Shown here: in pieces, positions 24,729 to 33,830 of the stretch
Layout of the letters: each line of letters starts with the position of its first letter
Numbering within the stretch: the stretch's first letter is position 1
From: Acidimicrobiales bacterium
GTDB taxonomy: Bacteria; Actinomycetota; Acidimicrobiia; Acidimicrobiales; MedAcidi-G1
Assembly (NCBI GenBank): GCA_028823445.1
Contig: JAPKBH010000017.1
Coordinates: 1 to 37,409 of the forward strand
Direction of reading: 5' to 3'
DNA: 37,409 bases
Made by a program: the position numbers and the translations under genes
Notes under the pieces: model-generated
What the model saw: the letters and a program-made list of their open reading frames with translations, nothing else
What the model was told of the DNA's origin: nothing
Database searches by the model: none

Positions 24729-25393
24729 TGTTGCGTTTACTCTTTCGGTCGTTTGCTTTCTTGCTCAGCCTCTCTCTATTTTCTTGCGGGATTCCTTTAG
24801 AAAGCTCACCTCGAGGCCTCTCGGCTGAACTCCCGGACACCCTCATCGAAGGAGCAATCACCACTACCGCTCCCCCCGCGGTATTAGAAACAGTAGAAAT
24901 CTTTTTAGCCCAAGATTCAGGCGACGGGGTCATGGTGCTGCAAACTATGGAGCGCCAGATTGAACCCGACGGTTCGGTCAACACCATTTTGGCCCAAGTG
25001 CTGGTGGGTCCGACGAGCAAGGAACAAGAACAAGGGTTTATTTCCCCGTTAGCCGAGGGGAGCATCTTGGTGGGGACGGTGCTCGACGGTGATGTTTTGC
25101 AAGTGCAACTGAACAGTTTGGATGGGTTCCCTATTGACGACTCGTACAGCAACCAACTGGCTTTCGCCATGCTGGTCTGCACGGCCACCGAGTTGATTGC
25201 CGGTATCGAAGTCCAGCAAGTTTTGGTGCTCGTTAAACAAGACGGCTTGCTTACTTCGGTCAATGCTCCCATAAGTGACGGCGAACCGCCGGCCGAAGGG
25301 GCACCGGTGCGCTGCGAAAACTATGTCTCATTTTTGCCGCCAGATTTGATTGAGGGCGTTACCAATGACCTGCCGGTAGACCCCGTTGATTAG
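24728..25393 (+). CDS. GerMN-domain lipoprotein, LpqB-like but short
   Basis: 221 residues. Signal peptide with lipobox LFSC (Cys at about residue 19), then a low-complexity stretch and a GerMN domain (about residues 50-200; VEIFLAQDSGDGVMVLQTME through LVGPTSKEQEQGFISPLAEGS and LVCTATELIAGIEVQQVLVLV). In mycobacteria LpqB follows mtrB, binds the MtrB sensor and modulates it; it has a GerMN region plus a C-terminal beta-propeller. Here the propeller is absent. The one-base overlap with mtrB suggests translational coupling. I infer an accessory sensor role. Confidence 0.82.
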   Translation: MLRLLFRSFAFLLSLSLFSCGIPLESSPRGLSAELPDTLIEGAITTTAPPAVLETVEIFLAQDSGDGVMVLQTMERQIEPDGSVNTILAQVLVGPTSKEQEQGFISPLAEGSILVGTVLDGDVLQVQLNSLDGFPIDDSYSNQLAFAMLVCTATELIAGIEVQQVLVLVKQDGLLTSVNAPISDGEPPAEGAPVRCENYVSFLPPDLIEGVTNDLPVDPVD

Positions 25394-25402
25394 TCTCTTT
25401 CT

Positions 25403-26884
25403 ATGGCGATAATTCTTTCTCTTGATGCGGGCACCACCAGCGTGCGCACTTTGGCGATAAACGAGCGGGGGGAAATTGTTGATCAGGCCCAGCAGGAGTT
25501 TCCGCAGTATTTTCCGCAGCCGGGGTGGGTGGAACACGATGCTCAAGAAATTTGGGAGGCCGCCCAAAAAACCCTTACTGAAGTGGCTGAACGCCTAACT
25601 CAACCAGTGGTGTCGATCGCCATTGCCAACCAACGGGAAACCGTGGTGGCTTGGCATGCGGCCACTGGTTTGCCGCAGCATCGAGCCATTGTTTGGCAAG
25701 ATCGCCGTACTGCCGACCGGTGCCAAGAACTTACTCAAGGCGGGCATCTTCCTTTTATACGAGAAGCCACTGGGCTCGTCCTTGATCCTTATTTTTCTGG
25801 CACCAAGATGGCGTGGCTGCTTGGCGAGGGGAATGTCTCCGCAGATGCTGATCTGCGTCTCGGCACTATTGATTCTTGGCTGTTGTGGAAGCTCACGGGC
25901 GGAAAGGTCCACGCAACCGAGCCTTCTAATGCCAGTCGCACCATGCTTTTTGACCTAAGGAGCGGATGCTGGTCAAAGGAACTTTGTGACCTTCTGGACG
26001 TTCCTCTAGCGGCCTTACCCGAGATTTTCCCTTCGTCGGGGCGTTTCGGGGTAACCGATGTGGCCAGCCCGGTGGGCCCCGGGGTACCCATTAGCGGCAT
26101 GGCGGGTGACCAGCAGGCGGCTCTTTTTGGTCAGGCTTGTTTTGCCGCTGGGCAGGCCAAAAACACTTACGGCACGGGATGTTTTTTATTAGCGAACATC
26201 GGTGATGATTTGCCAGCCCCGGCTGATGGCTTGTTGACCACCGTGGCTTGGCAACGAGAAAAAGACGGCCCGTTGACTTACGCCCGGGAGGGGTCAATTT
26301 TTTCCGCTGGTTCGGCGGTCCAGTGGTTGCGCGACGGCTTGGGCATCATTGATCACGCTTCCGACCTTGAAGGTCTGGCGCAAAGCGTGCCCGATACCGG
26401 GGATGTTTTCTTGGTTCCGGCTTTTAATGGTTTGGGAAGCCCCTGGTGGGACCCTTGGGCGCGTGGAACCTTGGTGGGGCTGACTCGAGGAACCGGCCGA
26501 GCTGAGATGGCTCGTGCGGTAGTAGAAGCCATGGTGTTCCAGACTCGAGATGTTATTGATGCTATGTCTCGAGAAGGTCTGGCCATTGCCGATTTGCGTA
26601 TAGATGGCGGGGCGGCGGTTATGGAACTTTTGCTTGATCTGCAAGCCGACCAACTGAATATTCCGGTAACTCGTTCGGCTACTACTGAAGCGACTGCTTT
26701 GGGGGCGGCGTGGCTGGCCGGACTTGCCGAGGGGGTATGGGGTTCCCTTGATGAACTTTCTGACCTTTGGCAAGCGGGCCGCACAGCATTGCCCACTGCG
26801 GATCGCAGCAAGGTAAACGTTTTGCATCAACGCTGGCTACAAGCCGTTGATCGCAGTCGCCAATGGGAACAACCGTCGCAATAA
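25403..26884 (+). CDS. glpK: Glycerol kinase
   Basis: 493 residues, FGGY family. LSLDAGTTSVRTLAIN (residues 5-20) is the phosphate-1 loop. AIANQRETVVAW and HRAIVWQDRRTADRC shape the glycerol site, GTGCFLLANIG the adenosine region and REGSIFSAGSAVQWLRDGLG a family block. WDPWARGTLVGLTRGT and RIDGGAAVMELLLDLQADQLN follow. It phosphorylates glycerol to sn-glycerol-3-phosphate, feeding catabolism or phospholipid synthesis. It sits 9 bp after the GerMN lipoprotein. No glpF or glpD is in the window. Confidence 0.93.
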   Translation: MAIILSLDAGTTSVRTLAINERGEIVDQAQQEFPQYFPQPGWVEHDAQEIWEAAQKTLTEVAERLTQPVVSIAIANQRETVVAWHAATGLPQHRAIVWQDRRTADRCQELTQGGHLPFIREATGLVLDPYFSGTKMAWLLGEGNVSADADLRLGTIDSWLLWKLTGGKVHATEPSNASRTMLFDLRSGCWSKELCDLLDVPLAALPEIFPSSGRFGVTDVASPVGPGVPISGMAGDQQAALFGQACFAAGQAKNTYGTGCFLLANIGDDLPAPADGLLTTVAWQREKDGPLTYAREGSIFSAGSAVQWLRDGLGIIDHASDLEGLAQSVPDTGDVFLVPAFNGLGSPWWDPWARGTLVGLTRGTGRAEMARAVVEAMVFQTRDVIDAMSREGLAIADLRIDGGAAVMELLLDLQADQLNIPVTRSATTEATALGAAWLAGLAEGVWGSLDELSDLWQAGRTALPTADRSKVNVLHQRWLQAVDRSRQWEQPSQ

Positions 26885-26899
26885 CGGTTGCCAAAACCC

Positions 26900-27358
26900 T
26901 TACCGCTGGTTAATGCCTGACTCAATACGTGTTTTGAGGTCATCTACTGCGGTGTGGACGATTTTTGCTTCGAGGCGACGCTTTACAAAACCTGGTAACC
27001 GAACCAAGAGGTCTACTTCGAGGTGATAATGCACTTTAGTTACGTTGGGGCTGCCCTCTACTGAGGTGAACTCGTATTCGCCATCCATACGACGCATCAC
27101 GTCACCGTCCAGGAGTCGCCAGGCCATGCGTAGCGGGTTTGACCCGTAACTGTAGCGCAGGGTGTAGGTGGTGCTTCGCCCCATGGCGGCAGCGCGAAAA
27201 GCCGCATCACCAACGCGCCCTTCGTCGTCTCGAGTGACCACGGTGGCTTCTTTAATATCGTCGGCCCAGTCGGGGTAGCGCTCTACATCAAGGGCGGCAG
27301 CAAAACACTCTTGCGGCGAAGCTTGAATGAGAACGTGTTGGCTTGCGTGATCAGTCAT
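26900..27358 (-). CDS. SRPBCC-fold lipid/polyketide-cyclase-like protein
   Basis: 152 residues from the ATG at 27358, which has AGGGAGAG just upstream; a longer frame to 27391 adds 11 unlikely residues. ASPQECFAAALDVERYPDWADDIKEATVV is the typical N-terminal helix-strand of START-like coenzyme Q-binding/cyclase proteins, and the final helix is VDDLKTRIES. These domains bind hydrophobic ligands. As I recall, the mycobacterial homologue Rv2185c also lies near pimB', so a role in lipid or PIM metabolism is possible but unproven. Confidence 0.82.
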   Translation of the reverse strand: MTDHASQHVLIQASPQECFAAALDVERYPDWADDIKEATVVTRDDEGRVGDAAFRAAAMGRSTTYTLRYSYGSNPLRMAWRLLDGDVMRRMDGEYEFTSVEGSPNVTKVHYHLEVDLLVRLPGFVKRRLEAKIVHTAVDDLKTRIESGINQR

Positions 27359-27436
27359 TGGTCTCTCCCTGTCTTGACCATACCGGAGCAAGAAGCGTGC
27401 CGGAGGGGATACTAAATATTGACCGGGTGAAAATAT

Positions 27437-27853
27437 TTATCGCGGGCCAAAATTGCCATGACGGGAGCCCCAGAGCCCGGCCAAACCTAAACCAAAAACC
27501 GGAACCAACACGGTAGAGGCCACAGTGGTAAAGGGCCGAAAAGATGCTGCGGTAAAGGCCACCATTACTTGGATGCTTAGTGCCCCCATGAGTTGACGTC
27601 GTACTACCTGCGGGGCGCATCCGGCCAAAAAATACAGTCCACCTACTCCGATGTTTTCGGTTCGGCTTCGCCCAACGGCGCGAAAAAAGGCCAGCAGAAA
27701 TGTCACGCAACCGGCCAAGAATAAGCCGAGGTTAACCAGCAAGCCAAGGGCGCGTAGGGGGCCGGCATACAGGACGGAAAGCACCGCCATAAGCGTGAAG
27801 CCAAGGGTTCCTAACCGAGATGCTCTGATAATGTTTTGGCCAGGGTTTATCAT
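27437..27853 (-). CDS. Four-helix membrane protein, unknown
   Basis: 138 residues with about four hydrophobic segments: LGTLGFTLMAVLSVLYAG, LGLLVNLGLFLAGCVTFLLAFF, ALSIQVMVAFTAAS and ASTVLVPVFGLGLAGLW. A basic loop (RAVGRSRTENIGVGGLYFLAG) lies between them. I do not recognise a named family; similar small membrane proteins accompany pimB-like genes in actinobacteria. It starts 4 bp after the glycosyltransferase stop, so it is very likely in the same operon. Confidence 0.75.
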   Translation of the reverse strand: MINPGQNIIRASRLGTLGFTLMAVLSVLYAGPLRALGLLVNLGLFLAGCVTFLLAFFRAVGRSRTENIGVGGLYFLAGCAPQVVRRQLMGALSIQVMVAFTAASFRPFTTVASTVLVPVFGLGLAGLWGSRHGNFGPR

Positions 27854-27857
27854 GGGT

Positions 27858-28997
27858 TCACTTTGTTTCTCGTAAAACTGCTTGGTTGATACTGGTCTGC
27901 AATCGGTCGGCTAACACTTGGTAAGAGAACTCTTTTACGGCACGTTGGCGTGATGCTTGGGCCATGGTTTCTCGCTGTTGAGGGTTGTTTAATATTTTGA
28001 TCAACGCTGCTGCCGCTTTTTTTGGGTCGTCTGGTGGGTCGACTACCAGGCCGGTTTCGCCGTGGCTTACTGCTTCGGCCGCTCCCCCGCTTTGGCCGGC
28101 TACTTGGGGCACTCCGGCGGCGGCCGCTTCTACAAAAACAATACCGAAGCCTTCTTGTTCTAGGCCTGCCCACCGGGTGCGGCACAACATGGCGAACACA
28201 TCGCCGGCTCCGTACAGACCGGGCAACAAATCGTCGTCTACTCGGCCGAGCATTTTTACGGGGGCACCGGTGGTTTCGATAAGTTTTTTTAACCGTTTTT
28301 CGTCTCGACCGGTGCCCGCTATAGCCACCGTCACGTCGGGAATAGTTTTTTGAATTTCTAGCGAAGCTTTGATGAGAGTGTCCATGCCTTTGCGGGGCAC
28401 CAGGCGACTGACGCTGACCACCAAGGGGGCAGTCTCGTCTAAGCCAAGTTTTTGGCGTACCGCTCGCCGTTGATCTTGGTCCAGTGGTTTAAAGCGTTCG
28501 GTGTCTACTCCGGGGGGAATAATCACCGTGGGGAGTTCTTGTTTTGCGGCGCGTTGGGCTTCGTCGGCGGCATATTGCCCGGCACAGATAACTAGGGATG
28601 CTCGGCGCAGCACTCGGGCCAAGAGTTGCCGGGTGATAGGCAGTCGGCCGGGAATGGTTACCTCTGCGCCATGGAGGACCACGGCGTAAGGAAGTTTTAC
28701 CCGGGGTGCGGCTAGGCCTGCTGGAAGGGCCGGGTCCCAAATAATCATTTCTGCTTGGTGCTGGGCAGCCAACTTTGCCGCCCGTCGCCGCACCCAACGG
28801 TGAGGCAACAATACAGGTTCTTTAGACCGCGTAAGGGTGTAGCTCTGTTGTGCATCAAAGTCTTCGCTACCGGCATAGGGCGTGGTGTGCACGGCGACAT
28901 CATCAGTGGGAAGCCGGTGCCAGAGTTCCCACAGGTACGACTGGATGCCCCCTACTTTGGGGGGATAGTCATTGGTGACCAGCAGATGTCGTCTCAT
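27858..28997 (-). CDS. pimB: GT4 glycosyltransferase, PimB'-like mannosyltransferase
   Basis: About 379 residues from the ATG at 28997, which overlaps the queG stop (ATGA); a frame to 29024 adds nine residues. GT-B fold: the N-terminal TNDYPPKVGGIQSYLWEL binds acceptor. VSVSRLVPRKGMDTLIKA starts the GDP-sugar domain. LPGLYGAGDVFAMLCRTRW, then EGFGIVFVEAAAAGVPQVAG, contains the E-x7-E motif. The sequence pattern matches PimB', which adds the second mannose to phosphatidylinositol monomannoside on the cytoplasmic membrane face. Other GT4 mannosyl- or glucosyltransferases cannot be excluded. Confidence 0.83.
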   Translation of the reverse strand: MRRHLLVTNDYPPKVGGIQSYLWELWHRLPTDDVAVHTTPYAGSEDFDAQQSYTLTRSKEPVLLPHRWVRRRAAKLAAQHQAEMIIWDPALPAGLAAPRVKLPYAVVLHGAEVTIPGRLPITRQLLARVLRRASLVICAGQYAADEAQRAAKQELPTVIIPPGVDTERFKPLDQDQRRAVRQKLGLDETAPLVVSVSRLVPRKGMDTLIKASLEIQKTIPDVTVAIAGTGRDEKRLKKLIETTGAPVKMLGRVDDDLLPGLYGAGDVFAMLCRTRWAGLEQEGFGIVFVEAAAAGVPQVAGQSGGAAEAVSHGETGLVVDPPDDPKKAAAALIKILNNPQQRETMAQASRQRAVKEFSYQVLADRLQTSINQAVLRETK

Positions 28998-30028
28998 AGG
29001 CTTGCTCGTTGGTTTATCGCCCATTTGGCGTGTTCGTGTAATAGCGGGTCGTAATGGTCAAGATAATATTCTAAGCATCGGTCAATTTGTGCGTTCTCGC
29101 CCTGGGCGTTGCCTAAGACCACCAACGCATTTCGGCGAAGATACTTGGGATCTCTTTCCGCTATGTACCAACGGCCGTAGTTGTCTAAAAGCTCTTGGTC
29201 GGTGGCGTTGAGTATCCCTAAGGCATCAAGGTCGGCCGTGGGGTCGCTATTGCCTTCGCTGGTCCGCTCGGGGCGGCCCACTGGGCAAACCTCTTGGCAT
29301 TCGTCGCAACCATAGATACGGTCGCCCATAGCTTCTCGAAATTCAACGGGTATAGGCCCGGGGGCTTGTACCAGCCAGGCAATGCAGCGGCGGGCATCAA
29401 CCACCCCGGGTTTCACGATGGCTCCGGTGGGGCACCCGGTTATGCATTTATCACAGGTGCCGCAACCGTCGGGCACGGGTTCTTGGTTTACCGGTAGCGG
29501 AGCGTCGGTAACTACCGAGCCCAAGACGAACCAGCTACCGCGGCCGGGGAGTAGCACGTTGGCGTTTTTTCCGTACCAGCCCAGGCCGGCCCGCACGGCG
29601 GCGGCACGGTCCACCAAAGCATTGTCGTCAGCCACCACTCGAGCCTGCCAGCCCGCCTGACGGAGTTCTTCGGCGATTACCTCAAGGCCGGTTTTTAGTT
29701 CTGTGTAATGGTCGGTCCGGGCGTAGGCGGCGATGCGGGTTTGCCCAGGTTCGGCGGGGTTTAAGCGGGGGGCGGGGGTGCGTAGGGCAGCCACCACCAA
29801 GGTTTGAGCGTTTTCAAGTATCCGCTGCGGGGTGGTGGAGCGGGCCGGGTTGCGGTAGGTGAATTGCATGTTGGCCGCTAATCCAGCGGTGCGGCGTTCT
29901 TCTAACAGAACCTTCACGTCAGAAAATGGGGTGGCAGCACAAACCCCCACGGCATCTAGACCGGCGGCAAGACCGGCCGCTTGGCAGCGTTCGGCCAAAG
30001 CAGCGAGGGTTTGAGATTGCGTGTTCAC
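28994..30028 (-). CDS. queG: Epoxyqueuosine reductase QueG
   Basis: 344 residues from the GTG at 30028; a GTG at 30070 is an alternative. VGVCAATPF opens the cobalamin-binding domain. The [4Fe-4S] ligands lie in CGTCDKCITGCPTGAI and YGCDECQEVCPVG, and DDNALVDRAAAVRAGLGWYGKN carries the catalytic Asp region. HEAT-like repeats (KYLRRNALVVLGNAQG) end the protein. QueG reduces epoxyqueuosine to queuosine in tRNA. It heads an operon with pimB-like, an order with no obvious metabolic logic. Confidence 0.92.
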   Translation of the reverse strand: MNTQSQTLAALAERCQAAGLAAGLDAVGVCAATPFSDVKVLLEERRTAGLAANMQFTYRNPARSTTPQRILENAQTLVVAALRTPAPRLNPAEPGQTRIAAYARTDHYTELKTGLEVIAEELRQAGWQARVVADDNALVDRAAAVRAGLGWYGKNANVLLPGRGSWFVLGSVVTDAPLPVNQEPVPDGCGTCDKCITGCPTGAIVKPGVVDARRCIAWLVQAPGPIPVEFREAMGDRIYGCDECQEVCPVGRPERTSEGNSDPTADLDALGILNATDQELLDNYGRWYIAERDPKYLRRNALVVLGNAQGENAQIDRCLEYYLDHYDPLLHEHAKWAINQRASL

Positions 30029-30122
30029 TCCCTCATCGTCGCAGAAGAAGCCACCGAGTCCACCCCTCACTCCCCCACTGAGGACCTGTGAGGCCCGCCC
30101 TCTATACGACTAGGGTGGCTAA

Positions 30123-31490
30123 ATGCTTAAAAACATCTCTCTATTAATCTCTATTTTCTTGGCTTTTTCGCTGGTTGCTGGCTGTTCATCCAGTGGCGGA
30201 GAACTCGCCGCTCCCGCTACTACGACCGCTGCGCCTGATGCCGGTGTAGTCGAAACTACTGCTGTGCCCGCCACTACTGCCGCACCGGCGACTACCGCTG
30301 CACCTACTACCACCACGTTGTCCGATGAAGATAAATTCATTAATGGCCTAGAAAATGCTGCGTTGGCAGTGGAGCAAGGCGACAATGTTTTTATTAATTG
30401 CACAGTAGAAGCAGTCGGCATAGATGCAGCGTGGTCGCTTTTAGACATGGCCCCGGACGAGTATTTAGACAATCCTCTCTCCGTAGAAGACGAGACTGCG
30501 CTCACTGCTTGCATAGATGACATCGCGGTGCGGCGAGAAACTGCTGCCAATCTTGATGCTTCTTGGGGAGCCACGGTCAGCACTTCACCGGAGTTCTTTT
30601 ACGCCAGTGACGTCCCAGAATATAGTCGAAGCCTTCTTGAAGAAGCTCTGCTTGCCGCAACCGCCCTCTGGGGCAACTACGGCCCGCTCGAATATTGGGT
30701 AGCGGGCTTAGACGTAGCAGCGGCCGAGGACCTCGGTGACCAGTTCTGTACAAAGCGCGTTCAGTTAGGAAACCATGGGAACGTTGCCGATTGCCTTGAA
30801 TGGGACTACACCCCAAATTTCTTTGTGGAAAGAGCCATTGATTCTTCTGAGCGCATTGTCAACGGTTGGGGCGGCGGCAACGCAGGTCGAAACGGTAACC
30901 GAGAATGGGGGCTGCATCTTTACTCTTCGTCTTACCCCATTTGTTTTGCCGAACCAAGCATCTGCCCTTTTGCCGATGATCAAAAAACTGTCTTTCATGA
31001 ATACTTCCATGCCGTGCAGCATGCGTTTATTGCTACGGCAAATTGGGATCTTCGCGATGAGTTAATGCATCGAGAGAACATTTGGTGGAGCGAAGGCGGC
31101 GCCGAATACATGGCTCAAGTTGGGTCACAAGAAATGCGAAATTCCGGGGTATTGACCGCTTCAGAATGGGCGCCTTTACCTGAGCGTTTTGGCTGGATGA
31201 TTTGGGATGTCCAGGAGTGGATGAGCGATAATCCTGGTCAGAGTCCTTCGACTATCGGTTACGGCGACGACGGCCAAGTCGCTTACAGTTACGGCGCTTG
31301 GGCGCACGCCTACTTGGCTTCAAAGTTCGGTCCAGACGTGCTGCTTGATACCTTTTATCCCGGTTTGAACGAACTGGGCTGGGAAGGGGCTTTCGCTAAT
31401 GCCTATGGCATGAACTCAGCCGACTTCATTGTGGAGTTTGATGAATTCATGGCCCAACCCGTTGATGTCCTCGTAGAAATACTTCCTTAG
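30123..31490 (+). CDS. Lipoprotein with gluzincin-type metallopeptidase signature
   Basis: 455 residues. Signal peptide with lipobox LVAGC, then a Thr/Ala/Pro linker (about residues 30-67) that would hold the domain off the membrane. An N-terminal region (70-145) contains paired cysteines (FINCTVEAVG, LTACIDDIA). The C-terminal domain has HEYFHAVQHA (H292, E293, H296) and, 28 residues on, WWSEGGAEYMA (E324), the HExxH...E pattern of gluzincin zinc proteases, close to the peptidase_MA style. Surrounding WGLHLYSSSYPICF and YSYGAWAHAYLASKFG are aromatic-rich. The substrate is unknown. It has its own promoter region, divergent from queG. Confidence 0.8.
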   Translation: MLKNISLLISIFLAFSLVAGCSSSGGELAAPATTTAAPDAGVVETTAVPATTAAPATTAAPTTTTLSDEDKFINGLENAALAVEQGDNVFINCTVEAVGIDAAWSLLDMAPDEYLDNPLSVEDETALTACIDDIAVRRETAANLDASWGATVSTSPEFFYASDVPEYSRSLLEEALLAATALWGNYGPLEYWVAGLDVAAAEDLGDQFCTKRVQLGNHGNVADCLEWDYTPNFFVERAIDSSERIVNGWGGGNAGRNGNREWGLHLYSSSYPICFAEPSICPFADDQKTVFHEYFHAVQHAFIATANWDLRDELMHRENIWWSEGGAEYMAQVGSQEMRNSGVLTASEWAPLPERFGWMIWDVQEWMSDNPGQSPSTIGYGDDGQVAYSYGAWAHAYLASKFGPDVLLDTFYPGLNELGWEGAFANAYGMNSADFIVEFDEFMAQPVDVLVEILP

Positions 31491-31494
31491 GTTC

Positions 31495-31525
31495 TTACTT
31501 GGCCACCAGAACCTTTGCCAAGTAA
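31495..31525. terminator. Hairpin between convergent lipoprotein genes
   Basis: A 9-bp perfect inverted repeat (TTACTTGGC / GCCAAGTAA) with a 13-nt loop begins 5 bp after the plus-strand stop and lies between two convergent genes. It could serve as a bidirectional terminator, although no long U-run follows. The remaining 85 bp of the gap show nothing clear. Confidence 0.4.
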
Positions 31526-31609
31526 ACAAAGCTGCTCATCTTGAGTTAAATTTTTTCACCGCGTCAGCGGCGGACCTACCAAGCCCTCTCTGAGAACTCC
31601 CAATTTGCA

Positions 31610-33820
31610 TTAACGGATGGTGATGCCGAACATGGATTCGCGAAAGTTGACTTCCTCTTGCCACTCACCATCAGGTAGTTCTACCTGCGTCACAATGGGG
31701 ACCCAACCAACCTCTTTGCCATCGGGAGGTTCCACAAGAAGGCCGTGGTCCACTTCAGCTAAATGAAGTTGTTCGATACTGGTTGGTTGCTCGAGAAACT
31801 CTTGGGTGGACCCCCAGTCGCGGTGCATGCTTTCAATCGTTGCTTGAAGGTCGTTCATTGCGGCCATTGAGTAAAACTCGGGGTACTCCTCTTTTAGGCT
31901 TTTAAACGCAGGCTGATCAGCAAACCGGTACCACTGGTAAGAAACCCGACTGTCGTCGTCAAGCACCGCTACGTGCACGGTGTCATCGCACGAAGCCGGG
32001 TCGTCACAGGTCCAGCAAGAAAAATCTAACCCGACATCTTCATCGTGCGAAGCAATTGATGTGGGGTATTGCCGGGTTTCGTATTCCAATTCGAGCAACT
32101 CTGCCGGTACCTCGCTCGCCTCCACAGGAACTGCTGCACCATCTACCATCTCGTAATATGTGCTCCATCCTCGCTGATCAGCATCAACGGAGCCCCATTC
32201 AATGAGCACGTTAGTTTCGTCGTTTACCTGTGAACCTCCAGAAGGAACATGGAGATCAATGTTCGATTCATAAGAGTCTTCGAGTTGTTTAAGGCTCCCA
32301 ACTTCAATCTCTCGCCAACTGTCACCTGAATATTCGACTTCCCATCCATCCACTTGCATAGGGTTCCCTAATCCATTGAAAGAAGTGTCTACTGCTGATA
32401 GGTCTGCGCCAAAAGAAAACACATCCAAAAATTTGTTGTAGATATCTACATCAAATGTTTGCACATTCAAGGCGTACCCCTCATCTTCTGAGACATTCGG
32501 TAGTTGGGGGGGAAATATTTTTATAAACGTTCGGCCATCTTGCTCGACCATAAATGATGGGATGGGTGGCATTTCTACCCCCACTGGTACATAACCCTGT
32601 GCCGGGGCAAACCCCAAAGTATTTTCTGGTTTAATCCAGTTCATGTCACCAGGCTCCCAGTTATCTTGGGAAGACTCGTACCATTCTTCGTTTTCTATAG
32701 CCGCATGAAGTTCTTCTTCGCTTAAGTCCCCATGAACGAAATCAGCGAGGGCAAGCCCTACCGGGCTATCGAGGAGTTCTGCATTGTCCTCCTCCACATA
32801 CTCTTCCCAATATGCGTCCAGCACCTCAAAGGCACTCCACCTATCACTGCGCCGAAACCAGTGCTGTGGCGCATAAGCAATGAGCGGGCCGCTGTAGTTA
32901 GCGGCATCAATAACAAATGTCCAAGTTAGGAGCCCATTTTCGGTGCTACGAGCTTGGCCTTCGTGGCGCTCTGCTCCTCCGATGAGGGGCAGAGCTACCC
33001 ACGAGGTGCCCACATAAATTCCCCCTTCGTCATCATAAGTGTTTTGGTTTTCATCAAAAGCAATCAAGTTGGGGGGCACCATCATGCGATTCGAGAGAGT
33101 AAGCCGCCCCATTAGCGAACAATCAATACGCCGCTCCCAAAAACCCCAGCCTCCTGCCGTGTCGCTGTCTGGAGAATAAAGGTGGGTTGCTGCTGAAGCC
33201 ATGTATTTGGGAAAGCGACTCCGCCCCATTTTGTCGTTTACAAAAAGCCCACCCTCTATCGAGTTGAAAGCGCCATTTGGGTGTGCACCGTCTGATTGCA
33301 TCCATTGACCCCAAGTGCCGAATTGGCCAGTGTCGGGGTAGCGCTCGTAGATTTCAAACACTCGAAGATACTGAGAAATGCCAAATACTTCAGTTGAAGT
33401 GCTCTCGTCGCGGCCCACATCACCGGTTACCCCCCATTCCATCATGAGGTCGGCACGACACCCGTATTCTTCGCCGGATATATCGGTGAGGTCAACAAAC
33501 TCTGTACCGCTAAGCCCACAGTGTCGCGGCAAGTAGACCCCCGGAAACCACTCTTTGCCTTCTGCTGGTTCAAGAGCCTCGCCTGAATCCAAGTCATCCG
33601 GTGCATCATCTACCGGCTCAGACAGAAGCGTGCTGGTAGGCAACAAAGGAACCGCAGTACTAGGCGCCACGGTAGCCGTGGGAGTGTCACCCGTTTCCGA
33701 CGAGCCAACCAACGTGGTTACCGCGGGGTCTGGTACCGAGTCAGCAACCTCACCACTAGCCGAACACGCCCCCGCCACCAACGAACACACCAAAAAAACC
33801 GTCAATTTTTTTAGGTGCAT
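31610..33820 (-). CDS. Large orphan lipoprotein, unknown function
   Basis: 736 residues, not recognised. Signal peptide with lipobox-like VAGAC (Cys 19), then a Ser/Thr/Pro/acidic linker to about residue 85. The remainder is a soluble acidic domain rich in Trp, Tyr and Asp: WFPGVYLPRHCGLSG, GGWGFWERRIDCSLMGRL, a Thr/Trp beta-rich patch (GIYVGTSWVALPLIGG) and a late cysteine cluster (SCWTCDDPASCDD) that may be disulfide-bonded. Codon use resembles the neighbours and no frame breaks are seen. It starts 10 bp after the small Cys-rich gene, suggesting an operon. A surface binding or enzymatic role is possible but not shown. Confidence 0.8.
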   Translation of the reverse strand: MHLKKLTVFLVCSLVAGACSASGEVADSVPDPAVTTLVGSSETGDTPTATVAPSTAVPLLPTSTLLSEPVDDAPDDLDSGEALEPAEGKEWFPGVYLPRHCGLSGTEFVDLTDISGEEYGCRADLMMEWGVTGDVGRDESTSTEVFGISQYLRVFEIYERYPDTGQFGTWGQWMQSDGAHPNGAFNSIEGGLFVNDKMGRSRFPKYMASAATHLYSPDSDTAGGWGFWERRIDCSLMGRLTLSNRMMVPPNLIAFDENQNTYDDEGGIYVGTSWVALPLIGGAERHEGQARSTENGLLTWTFVIDAANYSGPLIAYAPQHWFRRSDRWSAFEVLDAYWEEYVEEDNAELLDSPVGLALADFVHGDLSEEELHAAIENEEWYESSQDNWEPGDMNWIKPENTLGFAPAQGYVPVGVEMPPIPSFMVEQDGRTFIKIFPPQLPNVSEDEGYALNVQTFDVDIYNKFLDVFSFGADLSAVDTSFNGLGNPMQVDGWEVEYSGDSWREIEVGSLKQLEDSYESNIDLHVPSGGSQVNDETNVLIEWGSVDADQRGWSTYYEMVDGAAVPVEASEVPAELLELEYETRQYPTSIASHDEDVGLDFSCWTCDDPASCDDTVHVAVLDDDSRVSYQWYRFADQPAFKSLKEEYPEFYSMAAMNDLQATIESMHRDWGSTQEFLEQPTSIEQLHLAEVDHGLLVEPPDGKEVGWVPIVTQVELPDGEWQEEVNFRESMFGITIR

Positions 33821-33830
33821 GAGCCGAACC

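Noticed and set aside
30119-30583. Minus-strand 154-residue frame opposite the metallopeptidase lipoprotein
   Set aside because: It is antisense to the signal peptide and Thr/Ala linker; its Val/Ala-rich runs come from that low complexity.
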